From: Sycobia sp. Sy_11 | Lineage: Eukaryota > Arthropoda > Insecta > Hymenoptera > Epichrysomallidae | DNA length: 64,000 nt | NCBI GenBank assembly: GCA_018907035.1 | Contig: JACCIC010000274.1 | Location: forward strand, 563,604-627,603 | Direction of reading: 5' to 3' | In this document: in pieces, positions 35,461 to 46,989 of the stretch | How positions within the stretch are numbered: the first letter of the stretch is position 1 | Layout of the letters: every line of letters starts with the position of its first letter | Position numbers and translations under genes: made by a program | Notes under the pieces: model-generated | The model's input: only the letters and a program-made list of their open reading frames with translations | Database searches by the model: none | Told to the model about the DNA's origin: nothing

Positions 35461-35990
35461 TGATGAACTTACAAAACTAGGATCAGACGTGGCTCTAGAT
35501 AAAATCGTTTTTATAAATTTCAATAATAGAAATATTCATCCAGGTGAAACTGAGATCAATATCACCAATTCTTGTGAAATAAAATCTAGCTCAACAGTTC
35601 GATTTTTAGGTAATTGTTTGACTACAAATTAAGTTGTTCTTCACACATCAACCTTGTATTGGATAAATGTCACAGAGCCCATAGTATTGTTATATATTTA
35701 CAAGGAATCTGGTGGGAAGCTATCCTCGTAAGCAAGCTTTCCTTTTATAAAAGTTATATAAGACCTACAATGAATATGCGTTTGAGCTTTTATCCAACAA
35801 TAACAAAATATCAAAAAATTAGAACAATACTACATACGAATATTGGCGGTTTTAATCTTTATTCCATACAAATAAAACAAAATACTGCAAAAAATTAGAA
35901 CTCCAATTACAGGATCGGGCAGCGGTCGGAAAATAATATTACAACCAGGTCCATCCTCCATTTAGATTCTGAAGCAAATAAATAAAAAAC
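35461..35990 (+). pseudogene. ORF2 3' part: end of reverse transcriptase
   Basis: Directly behind the TTAA the frame resumes with NDELTKLGSDVALDKIVF, then TVRFLG, the motif before the thumb domain. In a shifted frame come FDYKLSCSSHINLVLDKCHRAHSI and SKLSFYKSYIRPTMN. This matches the end of Jockey-type reverse transcriptases and confirms that the piggyBac landed inside ORF2. Confidence 0.8.
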
Positions 35991-36157
35991 AAAGAATAAT
36001 TAATAATATTAATTTATCGCCAGATCTATATTTTTATTACAGAATTTTGCGCTATTTTCCGCATGCCTTAATATTCGGCGCTAATTACCGCACGAATCCC
36101 GGTGTTATTTTCCACGGGGGATTTAAGTAATTTTAATGAATAAAAGAATAAGGAAAA

Positions 36158-36345
36158 CTTAACTCCGCTGGTCTTTTGAGGAGCGCCTCGCAACCAGGAT
36201 CAAGAGTTAAGGGGAGAATTTCTAGTCAGGATAAGTAAACTTGGTCTTTTGAGGAGCGCCTCGCAACCAGGTACGTTTACTTAGGAAAGGTAAATATTAA
36301 CCGTCTGTCTTTTGAGGAGCGCCTCGCAACAGAGATCAAGTTAAT
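36158..36345 (+). repeat. Three tandem hairpins with an invariant core
   Basis: Copies are 36158-36211, 36233-36282 and 36296-36345. The core CTTTTGAGGAGCGCCTCGCA is identical in all three. Inner arms are CTGGT/ACCAG, GGT/ACC and TCTGT/ACAGA. Outer arms are CTTAACTC/GAGTTAAG, AAGTAAAC/GTTTACTT and ATTAAC/GTTAAT. Arms differ in sequence but always pair. Confidence 0.85.
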
Positions 36346-37355
36346 AATTTCGGAGAGGAAAAAAGTCAGGATTAAATCGAGCTCTGGAAAGAATTTAGCT
36401 CCGGGAGGAGTTCGTGTAAAACAACTTCGGGGCAGTTGGTTCACCGGGCGAACTGCCGAATTTGCCTTTTGCAGGCCCTTTTATAATAAAATAATCGGAT
36501 AATTCCGTCGCCGCTCGTTTAATTTCGGACGAGGCGCCGAATTATAATAATTATAATAATAATTATAATAATAACAATAATAATCAACAATAACAATAAT
36601 AATCAATAATAATTATAATACTCAATAATAATTATAACAATTATTATTTTATATTTCGTTATTATTTGCAGCCGGTGTGCTGCGTACAGTAATAATATAC
36701 ATGTACACAAGTTTAAATATTTATATACATATATTTATACATCATGCGTACATTAAATCTTTTGTTTTAATTAATTTAATTAAATACAGCGGGTGCATTC
36801 GTTTTCGGACACCCGTTGTATATGCTGGCATTCGCGCGTTCGCTACATTCGTTGCGGCTCAGGCTGCTTAGTGAGAGCGTGCAGTAATGTGCGTGCGGCA
36901 CGTATTAGAGGGGATAGCAGCCGCCGGTCTAATACATTGAACGCGCTCTCTCTCTTGCCGCGCGCAGTGTATTCCCTCTACGGCATACTCTGTACTTAAC
37001 TTAGTGGTAGAGAGAGAGAGAGAGAGAGAGAGAGACTAGGTATCGCGTTCTCTCTCTACTCGTTCGAGTTTCGGCAGTTACGACGACTACCTTCTCCAGT
37101 AGTCGTCGCGACCTTTGCCCGGTTTTCGGTGTTTACGCGAGTTTTAATTTTCTAATTGTAGAAATAATATATTTAATATATTATTTCTAATGATATTCGT
37201 AATTATTTCTTTTGGTGTTTATACATCTAAGTCCGTGTATGTATGTAAAATACATCCACTAGATGTAACACCATCATAAGTATTTAAATTTTAACATGTA
37301 AAATAAATTCTTTGTTCGGAATGAATTTGCGCGGCCATGTTTTTGGCCGTCGCAT

Positions 37356-37510
37356 GTTAATTATGTTATGTTAATTATGTTATAATTTATGTTATGTTAT
37401 TATAATGTTATGTTAATTATGTTATAATTTATGTTATGTTATTATAATGTTATGTTAATTATGTTATAATTTATGTTATGTTATTATAATGTTATGTTAA
37501 TTATGTTATA
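37356..37510 (+). repeat. 42-bp tandem repeat, about 3.5 units
   Basis: The unit starts GTTAATTATGTTATAATTTA and repeats exactly or nearly so up to the end of the LTR-like segment. Confidence 0.9.
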
Positions 37511-37533
37511 ATATTAATTATCACATTACATTT

Positions 37534-37551
37534 TGGTGCCCCGGGTGAGGA
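37534..37551 (+). promoter_or_regulatory. Primer binding site, elongator tRNA-Met type
   Basis: TGGTGCCCCGGGTGAGGA is complementary to the 3' end of animal elongator tRNA-Met (..CTCACNCGGGGCACCA, from memory) with one mismatch. It lies three bases after a plausible LTR end and 557 bases before the gag start. Confidence 0.65.
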
Positions 37552-38107
37552 GGTAAATATATCGTTCCTTTTTAATAATAATAATTTACTTGGCATATTC
37601 GTATTTATAGCTGTAATTTTATATCTAGCATCTAAAAAATATTAATCTATAACATTGATTGATTTTATTTTAATTAAATATTAATTTACTATAATATTAA
37701 GTTATAATATTAATTTACCGCCATTATATCGATTTGCTAATTATACGATTCGTAAGTTTCTTTATGTTAAATTAGTTATTTATACTTATTATTAATTATT
37801 ATAATTGATGAATTTAATTAATATTTTGTAATTATTTTATACATAATAGTTCTATCGAGAGAAATTAGATTCGACCAGTTCTTTGTTGGTTCACAGAGCG
37901 AAGTTTCTCAAGTGCTTACAGATAAGCTTCCCGCGTAGTTTCAAGTAACATCACGCGTTTGAACAAAGGAAGCGATTTTTACGATCTCGTATATAGAAGC
38001 CTGTGATGCTTTGTATAGATTCGAATTTAACGGTTTTTTTTGTATATAAGATTATTTGAACGATTGTAAGAATATTCATTCGAGTTTAGTGCATTGTAGA
38101 ATTCAAC
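37552..38107 (+). other. Untranslated leader of the BEL/Pao element
   Basis: AT-rich, no coding frame, between the primer binding site and the gag start. Confidence 0.55.
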
Positions 38108-40261
38108 ATGCCTTCGGTTATTTTGAAACGATTAACAGTCGCGCAAAATGCCCGTTCATCGGAAATGGAATTAATGCGATCTCAAATTAAGTCAAGAATG
38201 AGAGATACTCTGACCGCTGGGATCATTCAATCGCGGATTGATTCAATTAATAGAATTTGGGCTGATGCGCGGAAAGATCATACAGATATAATGTCTAGAG
38301 ATGACGCTATAAATGACCCTTATGTTATAAATCAGGTATTCGCTGAAATGCAAGCGAATTATGAAAATACATTAGATGAATTTTTGTCCATCTTATCTGA
38401 TATTAATAATTCAAATGAAGTAACATTATCAATTAGAACTCGCGAGAATAGTGTATCGGATTTGCAACCACGTGCCGCTAAATTGCCAAAATTAGACCTT
38501 CCTTCTTTCTCAGGAGATTACGAGGACTGGGAGAGCTTTCACGATCTCTTCAATTCATTAGTTCATACCGCAGACCGTATTTCCGATTCGACAAAATTAC
38601 AATATTTAAAATCATGTCTCAAGGGTTCTGCAGCCGATATTGTAAAAGATGTATCAATTACGGATGCAAATTACGCGTCAACCTGGCAAGCATTAAAATT
38701 ATGTTTCTATAACCCACGACTTACCGTCAATAATCATTTAAATACTTTAATGAATTTACCATATTTATCTAAAGAATCAGCTGTTGAATTGCGAAAATTT
38801 GCTGACGAAGCACTGCGTTTAGTTCGAGCCTTAAAAAATCTCAAAATGCCAGTAGAACAATGGGATGTGTGGTTTATCTATATTTTTGCCAATAGATTAG
38901 ATAGTGATTCGCGCAAGGCTTGGGAAACAGAATTAAGCGCGAAGGATAGACAAATAGCGACAAATGCAGTGGAAAATATTGAAGACACGGATCCCCTTAA
39001 ACGTTTTCCTAAATTTTCAGAATTTGCTAATTTTCTAGAAAAACGCGCACAAGCGTTGTATATAATCGCGGCGGATAAAATTAATAAAAGGTCTGTTTTA
39101 AATCAGAAATCTTCGATCGGAACTCGAAAGGTATTTCATGCTAAATCTTATCGTGAAACTAATAAAAACATCTCACAATGCCGTATTTTCTCGGGCCCGC
39201 ATAGTGTTTTTAAATGCACAAAATTTTTCTCAAAAACTCCTTATGACCGTCATAATGAAGTAGGCCGCTTACATCTTTGTATAAATTGTCTAGGTAATCA
39301 TAAAAATGACCAATGTATCTTGAATAATAGTTGTTTAACTTGCAAGGGTAAGCACCATACCTTACTCCACTTTAAAGTCGCGAATCAATCGTCAATTATC
39401 AAAGAAAATAGTAGTACAATGAATTTATCCGCGTCTAGCTCTTTGAGTGCAAAGGCGCTCACGGCTCATATTTCTAATCAATATTGTTCGGTTGTACTAG
39501 CCATTGCGCAAATAATTTTAATAGGACCGACTGGTATTGAAACAGCATTATTAGACCAAGGGTCAGAAATTTCCTTCGTGACAGAATCAATTGCTCAGTT
39601 ACTGAAATTGTCAAAACAGAGGGTAGAAATATCTTTATCCGGGCTAGGTGCGTCTAAAGCCGGTACTGCTTGTTCGTCTACAAGTATGGTCATCAAATCG
39701 ACCATAGATTCTAATTTCTCTTTAGATGTGAAGGCTTTAGTTTTGAACCAATTAACGACCAATACATCGGCACTTCTATTTAATCATTCAACGTTAAATA
39801 GATTCAATAATTTACATCTAGCCGATCCAAATTTTTATAAGGCACAGAGAATTGATGTTATTTTAGGAACAGACGTGTACGGCCAGCTTCTTAGAAATGG
39901 TTTAAAACGTTTTCCCGCATGTAATTTAACGGCTCAAAATACAGTCCTTGGGTGGATTTTATCCGGTTCTTTAGACGCTAGCGTCGCACGGCGGGCGGAT
40001 TGCTTGTTACCAAATTTTAACGTTGTTCTTCATTGTTCTACTGACATTTCTTTGCAAGATTCTTTACACCGTTTTTGGCTTTTAGAAGAAGTGCCGGAAT
40101 GTAAAAATAAATTAAATCAAGAGGAAAATCAATGCGAAAAACAATTTCTTGAAACTCATTGTCGAGCCACCGATGGCCGTTACGTTGTTCGTCTCCCATT
40201 TAAGACCGAATTACCTCAAAAGGGAGATGAATCTCGATGCATGGCTTTGCGTTCGTTGAGG
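38108..40261 (+). pseudogene. BEL/Pao gag-protease part
   Basis: A 718-codon frame starts MPSVILKRLTVAQNARS. Residues 125-310 are the gag region typical of BEL/Pao (KLPKLDLPSFSGDYEDWESF, SAADIVKD). Residues 355-425 hold Cys/His knuckles (CINCLGNHKNDQC, CLTCKGKHHTLLH). Residues 455-640 are the aspartic protease with the catalytic LLDQGSEISF and the ending VLGWILSGS. TAG at 40262-40264 stops it before the reverse transcriptase, with which it is in frame. The rest of this part has no break, so it decayed less than the 3' half. Confidence 0.93.
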
Positions 40262-40264
40262 TAG

Positions 40265-41990
40265 ATTCATTTTCGTTTAGCTCGTGATAAAGAATTGTCA
40301 GTGGCATATAGCGAGTTTATGACTAGCCATGAACAATTAGGGCATATGTCACGTATTCCGGAGGGTGAAATTAAAAATGCGCGATCATGGTACTTGCCGC
40401 ATCATGCGGTAGTATCATGTAAAGGGATTACCTCATCTAATGTAAAGAGAAAACTCCGGATTGTTTTCGACGCTTCTCGTGAAATCTCGGATAAAGATTG
40501 TTTGAATAAATATTTAAGTTCCGGACCCGCGCTTCAACGAGACTTGTCTCTAATTTTATTGAATTGGCGACAATATAAATTTGTCTTTACAACAGACATT
40601 GTAAAAATGTTTAGACAAATTCTTGTTGATAAACGCGATCAAGATTCTCAAAGAATTTTTTGGTCAGCAAACGCGCAAAGCACGCCTATGGAGTATCGCT
40701 TGAACACAGTAACATACGGGACGACTTGTGCCCCTTTCTTAGCTATGCGAACGTTATTGCAGCTAGCGCAAGATGAGCGTTCTCGGTTTCCTTTGGGCGC
40801 AGACTGTATAGAAAATAATACATACGTGGATGACACGTTCGCCGGAGATAATGATCTTTTTTTGCAATTAGTAAGCGTAATGAACTTGTTGAAATATTAA
40901 AATCCGCGGGCATTACGCTGAATAAATGGGCTGCAAATAATAATAAACTCTTACCTGAAAATACAGAAATTCAAATTCCAAAACAAATAGAGATCAATAA
41001 TGAAATAGTTAAAGCACTTGGAGTCCAATGGGGCCCGGTGCATGATGTTTTTAAATTTGACTTAAAAATCAACGAACTCGTGACTACCGCGCCGACTAAA
41101 AGAATAATTCTGTCAACAATAGCGCGGCTTTTTGATCCGTTAGGATGGCTATCACCGATAACATTAAGAGCAAAAATTATTATTCAAGATTTGTGGATCC
41201 TCAAATGTGAGTGGGACACTACTTTACCTGCCGAAATAACTGCTAGATGGTGCGAATTTTGTGAATCACTATCAAATCTTTACGAATTAAAAATTAATCG
41301 TTGGTTGGGAACAGCAGAAGCTGTTTCTTATGAATTGCATGGTTTCTCCGACGCGTCGTCGCGTTCTTATGGCGCAGCGGTATATTTGCGAATAAATAAA
41401 GGAAAAGAAAACTTTCAGGTTACTCTCTTATCTGCTAAAACAAAGGTAGCTCCTGTAAAAACAGTGAGCATACCTAATTTAGAATTGTGTGGTGCGGTGC
41501 TATTAGTGAAGCTTATATGTCGGCTGAGAAGCTTAAATTTTTTAAAAGACTTGTCCATTAACGTATGAACTGACAGTCAAATAGTACTCATGTGGCTACG
41601 GCGGCATCCATGCTACTGAAAGGTTTTTGTTGCCAATCGAATTTCCTATTTACAAACAGAGTTACCTTCAGCAGTATGGATACATGTTCCATCGTCAGAT
41701 AATCCGGCAGATTTGGCTTCGCGGGGTTGCAAACCAATTGACTTTAATAAATAATGAGCTATGGTGGCATGGCCCACGGTGGCTTTCAAAATCTAGCGAT
41801 CATTGGCCGTCAGCATTCGATAGTTCTCGAGCTTTGCATGCTCATGTAGAATTGCAAGAGCCTGATATTTTTAGCCGATTTTCTAATTCAAGTAGATTAA
41901 TTCGTGTTATCGCTTACTGCTTCCGGCCATTATTAAGATTAAGACTAAGAAAGAGAAAATAATATTAAATTTCCCCCGTTTCTTACTACC
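40265..41990 (+). pseudogene. BEL/Pao reverse transcriptase and RNase H part
   Basis: The frame continues with KRKLRIVFDASRE, TTDIVKMFRQI, FWSANAQ and the polymerase motif YVDDTFAG (about 40825). A frameshift in a T-run at about 40855-40865 moves it to another frame, with LFDPLGWLSPITLRAKI (41110-41180), then the RNase H start ELHGFSDASSRSYGAAV and SIPNLELCGAVLLVKL. TGA codons at 41566 and 41617 and another shift near 41745 break the rest (NPADLASRG region and WWHGPRWL region). Confidence 0.9.
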
Positions 41991-43377
41991 TCTGAGATTG
42001 TTAGAGCTCGTTTGATTTTAATCCGCTTAGCGCAAAGGCATGCGTTTCTTACCGAGATAAATATTCTTAAAGCAGGAAAGTCTTTACCAAAACGACATGC
42101 TTTGTGCAAAATCTATCCATTTTATGATAAAGAAAACGATATCTTGCTCGTCGGTGGTCGTCTCAGGCATGCAAATATATCTGATGATCATAAGCACCCA
42201 CCGATATTACCTTCTCGATCTTCACTAAGTCGGCTTTATGTAAGATACGCACATAAAACTTCGTTACATGGTGGACCTACACTGACTGCAAGCATACTTT
42301 TAAAAAATGTTTGGATTATCGGTAGAAATAAGCTTATAAAAACGACAATTCGAAATAGTACTATTTATCAGCGAGTCAAGCCTCGTCTCGCTCATCAACT
42401 CATTGGCGACTTGCCCGCTGTGCGTGTGACTCCTTCTAGACCATTTTCAATCTCTGGTTTAGACTATGCCGGGCCTATTCAAGTTAGAACAACGAAGGGC
42501 AGATGCCATCGATCTTATAAGGGCTATATAGCCCTATTTGTGTGTTTTTCAACTCGTGCTCTCCATCTAGAGCTAGTAAGCTGATTTGACGACTACATTG
42601 TTTTTAGCAGCATATAGACGCTTCGTAATGTCATAGAGGCATATGCAGTACACTATATAGCGATAGTGCAACGACTTTTCATGGGGCTGATAAGGAGCTA
42701 CTGCTCCATGTTCGCATTAGCTTCACTATTTTATAACGAAACAGCTGCTACTCTATCTAATAATGGAACCAACTGGATTTTTATTCCTCCTAATGCGCCA
42801 CATTATGGCGGACTATGGGAGGCTGGGGTGAAGTCCAGTTAAGCATCACCTCAAAAGAATGATAGGACAACACACTCTTACCTTCGAGGAGCTTACTACA
42901 CTTCTTGCAGAAATAGAAGCATTAAATGCTTAAATTCGAGACCCATTTGTCCATTAAGTGCGGATATCGAAGATTTATAAGTTTTAACACCTGCTCATTT
43001 TCTGATCAGGCGAAAATTTGTCTTTGATTCCCGATAAAGCAGTTGCTATTGAGATACCAGAAAACCGCCTTTCTCGTTATCAATTAGTCCAGAGACTTAG
43101 CAATCAATTCTGGAAACGTTGGTCACTTGAGTATCTAAGTCTCTTACAAGATCGAAGTAAATGGAGAGATATAAAGGAAAACTTTGCTATTGGACACTTA
43201 GTAATATTAAAGGATGATCGGTGTCCTCGCTCTAAATGGCCTCTATGCCGTATTGTTGAAATCCACCCTGGCTCAGACGACATCGTACGAGTAGTGACGG
43301 TGAAAACTACCACAACGATCCTACGACGTCATATTGCAAGATTAAGCCCTTTATATACAGAAGAAAATAAGAAATAA
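41991..43377 (+). pseudogene. BEL/Pao integrase part
   Basis: Open frames carry the integrase pieces: VGGRLRHANISDDHKHPPILPS and HKTSLHGGPTLT (zinc-binding region), ISGLDYAGPIQV (first catalytic Asp) and GYIALFVCFSTRALHLELVS. In shifted or stopped frames follow GTNWIFIPPNAPHYGGLWEAGVKS (catalytic Glu region, about 42760-42840) and the C-terminal KWRDIKENFAIGHLVILKDD. The last frame ends at TAA 43375-43377. Breaks are at 42582, about 42615, about 42840 and 42931 onward. Confidence 0.9.
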
Positions 43378-43473
43378 TGCGATTTAAGTGGTTAGTATGG
43401 TATATGTTATGTAATTTAGTATTAATTAAAATAAGACTATTCGTTAATTAGTCTAATAGACGAAGGCGGGCGG

Positions 43474-44218
43474 AATGTTCACGCCGCATGCGTTAAGCAT
43501 ATGTATGATTTCAAATTACTTGTAGCGCCGAAAAGAGCGCGCTATATTCTCTCTTCCGATGCTATGGTTAGGGAGTATAGCGCTCTCGTGGGTCATTCTG
43601 TTTGGAACTGTAATGGGTTGCAGAGCATAATCTCGCCCATTCCAAAATATCTACATTATCACAGTAATACTTTCTGTTTGGAACTATAAAGGGTTGCAGA
43701 GCATAATCTCACCCGTTCCAAAATATCTACCTTCTAAGTGTAATATTTTCTGTGCTTTTTAATTGAAATAACGGGTTGCAGCGCATAAGTCTCGCCCTTC
43801 AATTGGAATTTCTATCGGCGTGGGATACAGCGCATAAGTCTTGCCCGCCGATTCATTGAGTTTGCCGAACAATTTTGATTGCAATCAGCATGCGTAAGTT
43901 TGGTGTGTGTAATTAATAACTATCATTCTTCTAATTTTAAGTATCATTGTAAGTGCTTATTAAATTCATGTATTTTTATATTTACTTATTTGTTCTTGTC
44001 GCTTTTTCCTCCACTCACTGAATGGAGGTTTTTTATGCCGTAGAGTAGTATTAATAAACTTACTTGTATCAACTCTTAAAAATTATTATTATTGATTTAT
44101 TTACCTCCCACATATTATTTACTCTTTTATTTATATTATTTATATATATATAAATATTATTCTATTCATATAATTTATTCCGCATATTCTCTGTAAGTTT
44201 TATATAATTAACATTACA
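43474..44218 (+). other. Candidate 3' LTR of the BEL/Pao element
   Basis: A purine-rich AGACGAAGGCGGGCGGAA (43456-43473) is followed by TGTTCACGCC, a plausible polypurine tract and LTR start. The segment has four hairpins (43601-43852), AATAAA at 44052 and an end ..ACATTACA at 44218, like the 5' side. Apart from that end, I see no clear similarity to the 5' LTR-like region. Confidence 0.4.
43601..43852 (+). repeat. Four tandem hairpins with a conserved loop
   Basis: Copies are 43601-43646, 43677-43722, 43761-43804 and 43814-43852. Each has GGG..CCC around a loop like TTGCAGMGCATAAGTCTCG, plus an outer stem that differs in each copy: TTTGG/CCAAA with AATGGG/CCCATT, TTTGGAAC/GTTCCAAA, AATTGAA/TTCAATT and ATCGGC/GCCGAT. 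The bulge is always on the 5' side. Confidence 0.85.
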
Positions 44219-45180
44219 CAGTCCTTAAAGGAAGATAGTAACCATACGTGATGATATTAAAGGTGTATCGAAAATCGAATAAGTATATCTATCCTCGTTA
44301 ATGTTGTACTACCGTTAGCTCTCATGTTTTTTAGTTTCCACTTATGATGCTCATTGTGTATATTAATAATTATGAGTTTGGTCTCCATCGATATAAATTG
44401 AATTTAAACCTTTTGGACTGAAATATATTGTAAATTGATTTCATCTATAAAATAAAAATTTATAATTATTTTCAATACATGGATTAAACATAAATTTATT
44501 AAAAATATTTATTAAAAATAAATTTATTAAAAATATATTTTGAAGGAATAAATAACCCATAATACTTTCACTTTCTTTACCTGATGATGCTTCAATAATT
44601 CATTATAACAATTCAAATATAATTTCATTCATATCATCATCAAATATTGTTTGATGATGATATGAATGAAATTGTATGAAAATAATGAAAAATTGTATTG
44701 TCATGAAATAAATTTTCATCTACAATTACTTGAGTAGAGTCTATAACTGAAAATGATGCTAGTTATTTCTCGGCCATTGGGATAGTATTTTCCGATGGTG
44801 ATTCACAACATTCAAACATTCATTGCTAGAGTAAAAAACATTTAAATATAATTTTTATTCATATTTACAATAAAAAGTAGAATATATAATGTAAATCATT
44901 AATTAAAAAATATAATATAAATAATTTATAATTAAAATTTTTTGTTATGTTATCAACGTCTCTCTATTTGTGCTTCCAAATATAGGTGCTAATCATCGAC
45001 GGAGGCCTACGATGTCTTCGTAAACAAAGCACATGTAAATTATTACAGCCAAATTATTCAGGCCATAATTAAATTTTATATAAATAATTAATAATTAAAC
45101 ACTTAACGCAATATAATGAAGAAAAATTTTACGTTCACAAGCCCCTTAATAGTCTTTAATAAATTCTCTAACAAGCACAC
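44219..45180. other. AT-rich spacer
   Basis: No coding signal. A short inverted repeat around 44620-44672 (ATTTCATTCATATCATCATC and its complement) is the only structure seen. Confidence 0.5.
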
Positions 45181-46300
45181 AATGATCAAGAAGAGGTCAT
45201 AGCATATGCCAGTCGGGCCATTACAGATACAGAGAGAACTTATACAACAACTGATTTAGAATGTCTAGCAGTCATATGGACGATAGAAACATTTAGAGTA
45301 TACGTGGAACACAGTAATTATAAACCATATCAACCTACAATAGTTACAAACAGTAAAAAAACCGACATAAAGGTTAGTAAGATGGACAATGTATCTCTTA
45401 AGTTATGACGTCAAAATAATTCATCGTAAAGGAGCTATACATCCTATCTCAGATGCACTATCACGTATATATGAAAAATCATCAGAGACAATTGCAGTGT
45501 TAAGGCATGAATACACAAATTGGTATACACAATGTATAATCTTAGTTAGAAATAATCCAAAAGAGTTCAAAAACTGGTACCTAACTGGTGATACTCTCTA
45601 TTATTGTAACGAAGACATAATAAAGGAAAATATAAAACAGAATAATACTGAACGGAAGTTCGTCTTTACGGAAAGCGACAAATGCAAAATACTTTTTGAT
45701 TCACACAACGAAGCACAAGCAGGCCATTTAAGTATAGAAAAAACTCATGCACGCTTAGCAAATGACTATTACTGTCCTGGTATGTTTAAAAGCATAATTG
45801 AATATGTAAGATCATGTGAAATCTGTCAAAAAAGTAAACCAGAACAAGCAAATCCTCCAGGTCAATTAGGCCAACGCATAATAGAACACCTTTGGAGCAT
45901 CATAGCGACTGACATCATGGGCCCATTTCCCAAAACTAAAAAAGGAATGCAATATTTACTAGTCTCCAAGATCTATTCATAAAATGGATAAAACTAAAAT
46001 CATTCTGGAGTGCTACTGGAAATACTATAAAAGAAGCCCTTGATGACCTAGTAATATTCCGTTGAGGAATACCACGTGTCATAATAACTGACAACGAAAC
46101 GGAATTGTGAACAAAACCCTAAAAGAGGTTTTAACAAAACACAAAATACAAGAGTCGACCACGCTACTATATCACCCACAAGCAAACCCCGTAGAAATGG
46201 TTAATAGAGTATTAAAATTTATGATACAAGCCTTTATTGGCCAAGGCCGCAAGGAACGGGACATTTATTTTAACGAATTTACCAGGCATTTATCGACGCC
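45180..46300 (+). pseudogene. Ty3/gypsy pol relic (RNase H and integrase)
   Basis: ASRAITDTERTYTTTDLECLAVIW (45210-45285) is the RNase H start of gypsy elements. RWTMYLLSYDVKIIHRKG and HPISDALSR follow. The integrase zinc finger is AGHLSIEKTHARLANDYYCPGM with CEICQKSK (45720-45835). Integrase catalytic contexts are IIATDIMGPFPKTKKG (45900), VIITDNETEL (46080) and HPQANPVEMVNRVLK (46172). Stops and shifts occur at about 45350, 45980, 46063 and 46108. The protease and reverse transcriptase are missing, so it is a 5'-truncated or deleted copy. Confidence 0.88.
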
Positions 46301-46985
46301 GGTGGTGACTGGACATATTATTGACCAAATTGCATCCAAAATAATACATCCACAGAACTTGATATATTCAGATTTGTCCGCGAAGATCTCCATATATCTG
46401 TTCTTAAATAGTCCATTATTAGTCAAATCTGTGGTTCAAAATGAATTGTTATGGATATTCCTGAGATTTAGATTGCATAGTTAATACAGCAGTTATAGAA
46501 ATATAGTTCGTATAGGTGTAAATACTAATATATTAATTAACTACAAGTCGATTTTAACCCTATTGAACCCGTACAAGCATAAGTCTCAGTCAGAATCTCG
46601 GTACAAGTTGGTATTCTTTACTTAGTACTAAACAGCACGTAAATATAACTTAGACCTGCTCATTCATTTTTCACCCGGGATACCAATGTTTTATTACACA
46701 TATATCGTGCCAGAAGTGAACTGTGGGAGGCGGAAATGAATAGGCAGGAGAAAAAAAATAAGAAAACTAATTTCGCGGAAAATAACAGATAATACACACT
46801 TTGGAGTATCTGGAAAATAATACACTTGATTTGGAGTAAGAATCTCTTCGTAATAAGGGAGAAAACCGAATCAAGCTCTCCAAAAAAAGATTAGATTTAT
46901 TTATTTTATAAACATTAATAAATAATTATCAATATTAAATACAAAATGGTTAAAATCAACCTATAGTTACATATACTAAATTTTG
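46301..46985. other. Remains of the gypsy 3' end
   Basis: A purine-rich GTGGGAGGCGGAAATG at 46725-46740 could be a polypurine tract. A GGAAAATAA..ACACTT..TTTGGAGTA motif occurs twice at about 46781-46840. Confidence 0.35.
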
Positions 46986-46989
46986 AAGA

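Larger units (their letters stand above)
29030..36000 (+). mobile_element. Jockey/I-type non-LTR retrotransposon, decayed and split by piggyBac
   Basis: Collinear pieces follow the usual plan: a GC-richer 5' leader near 29030-29220, a gag-like ORF1 with a zinc-knuckle region, then endonuclease and reverse transcriptase in ORF2. The reverse transcriptase is interrupted at 32490 by a piggyBac element and resumes at 35461. Ends are approximate; no target duplication or tail was recognised. Confidence 0.8.
36050..37530 (+). other. Structured LTR/leader-like region upstream of the BEL/Pao element
   Basis: The segment has a threefold GCGCTATTTTCCGCA-like motif (36050-36120) and three tandem hairpins (36158-36345). 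Another hairpin, GGCAGTT..AACTGCC, lies near 36443-36470. Further on are an (ATAATTATAAT)n stretch (36540-36640), a (GA)n tract (37011-37034), AATAAA at 37303 and a 42-bp tandem repeat (37356-37510). It ends ..CACATTACA at 37530, three bases before a primer binding site, as an LTR should. Where it starts is unclear, and part of it may be a separate repeat (compare 13755-14012). Confidence 0.5.

Noticed and set aside
36158..37510. CRISPR-like array from the regular repeats at 36.2 or 37.4 kb
   Set aside because: The 36.2-kb hairpins are only three and their flanks pair with each other. The 37.4-kb repeat is contiguous without spacers. The genome is an animal's.
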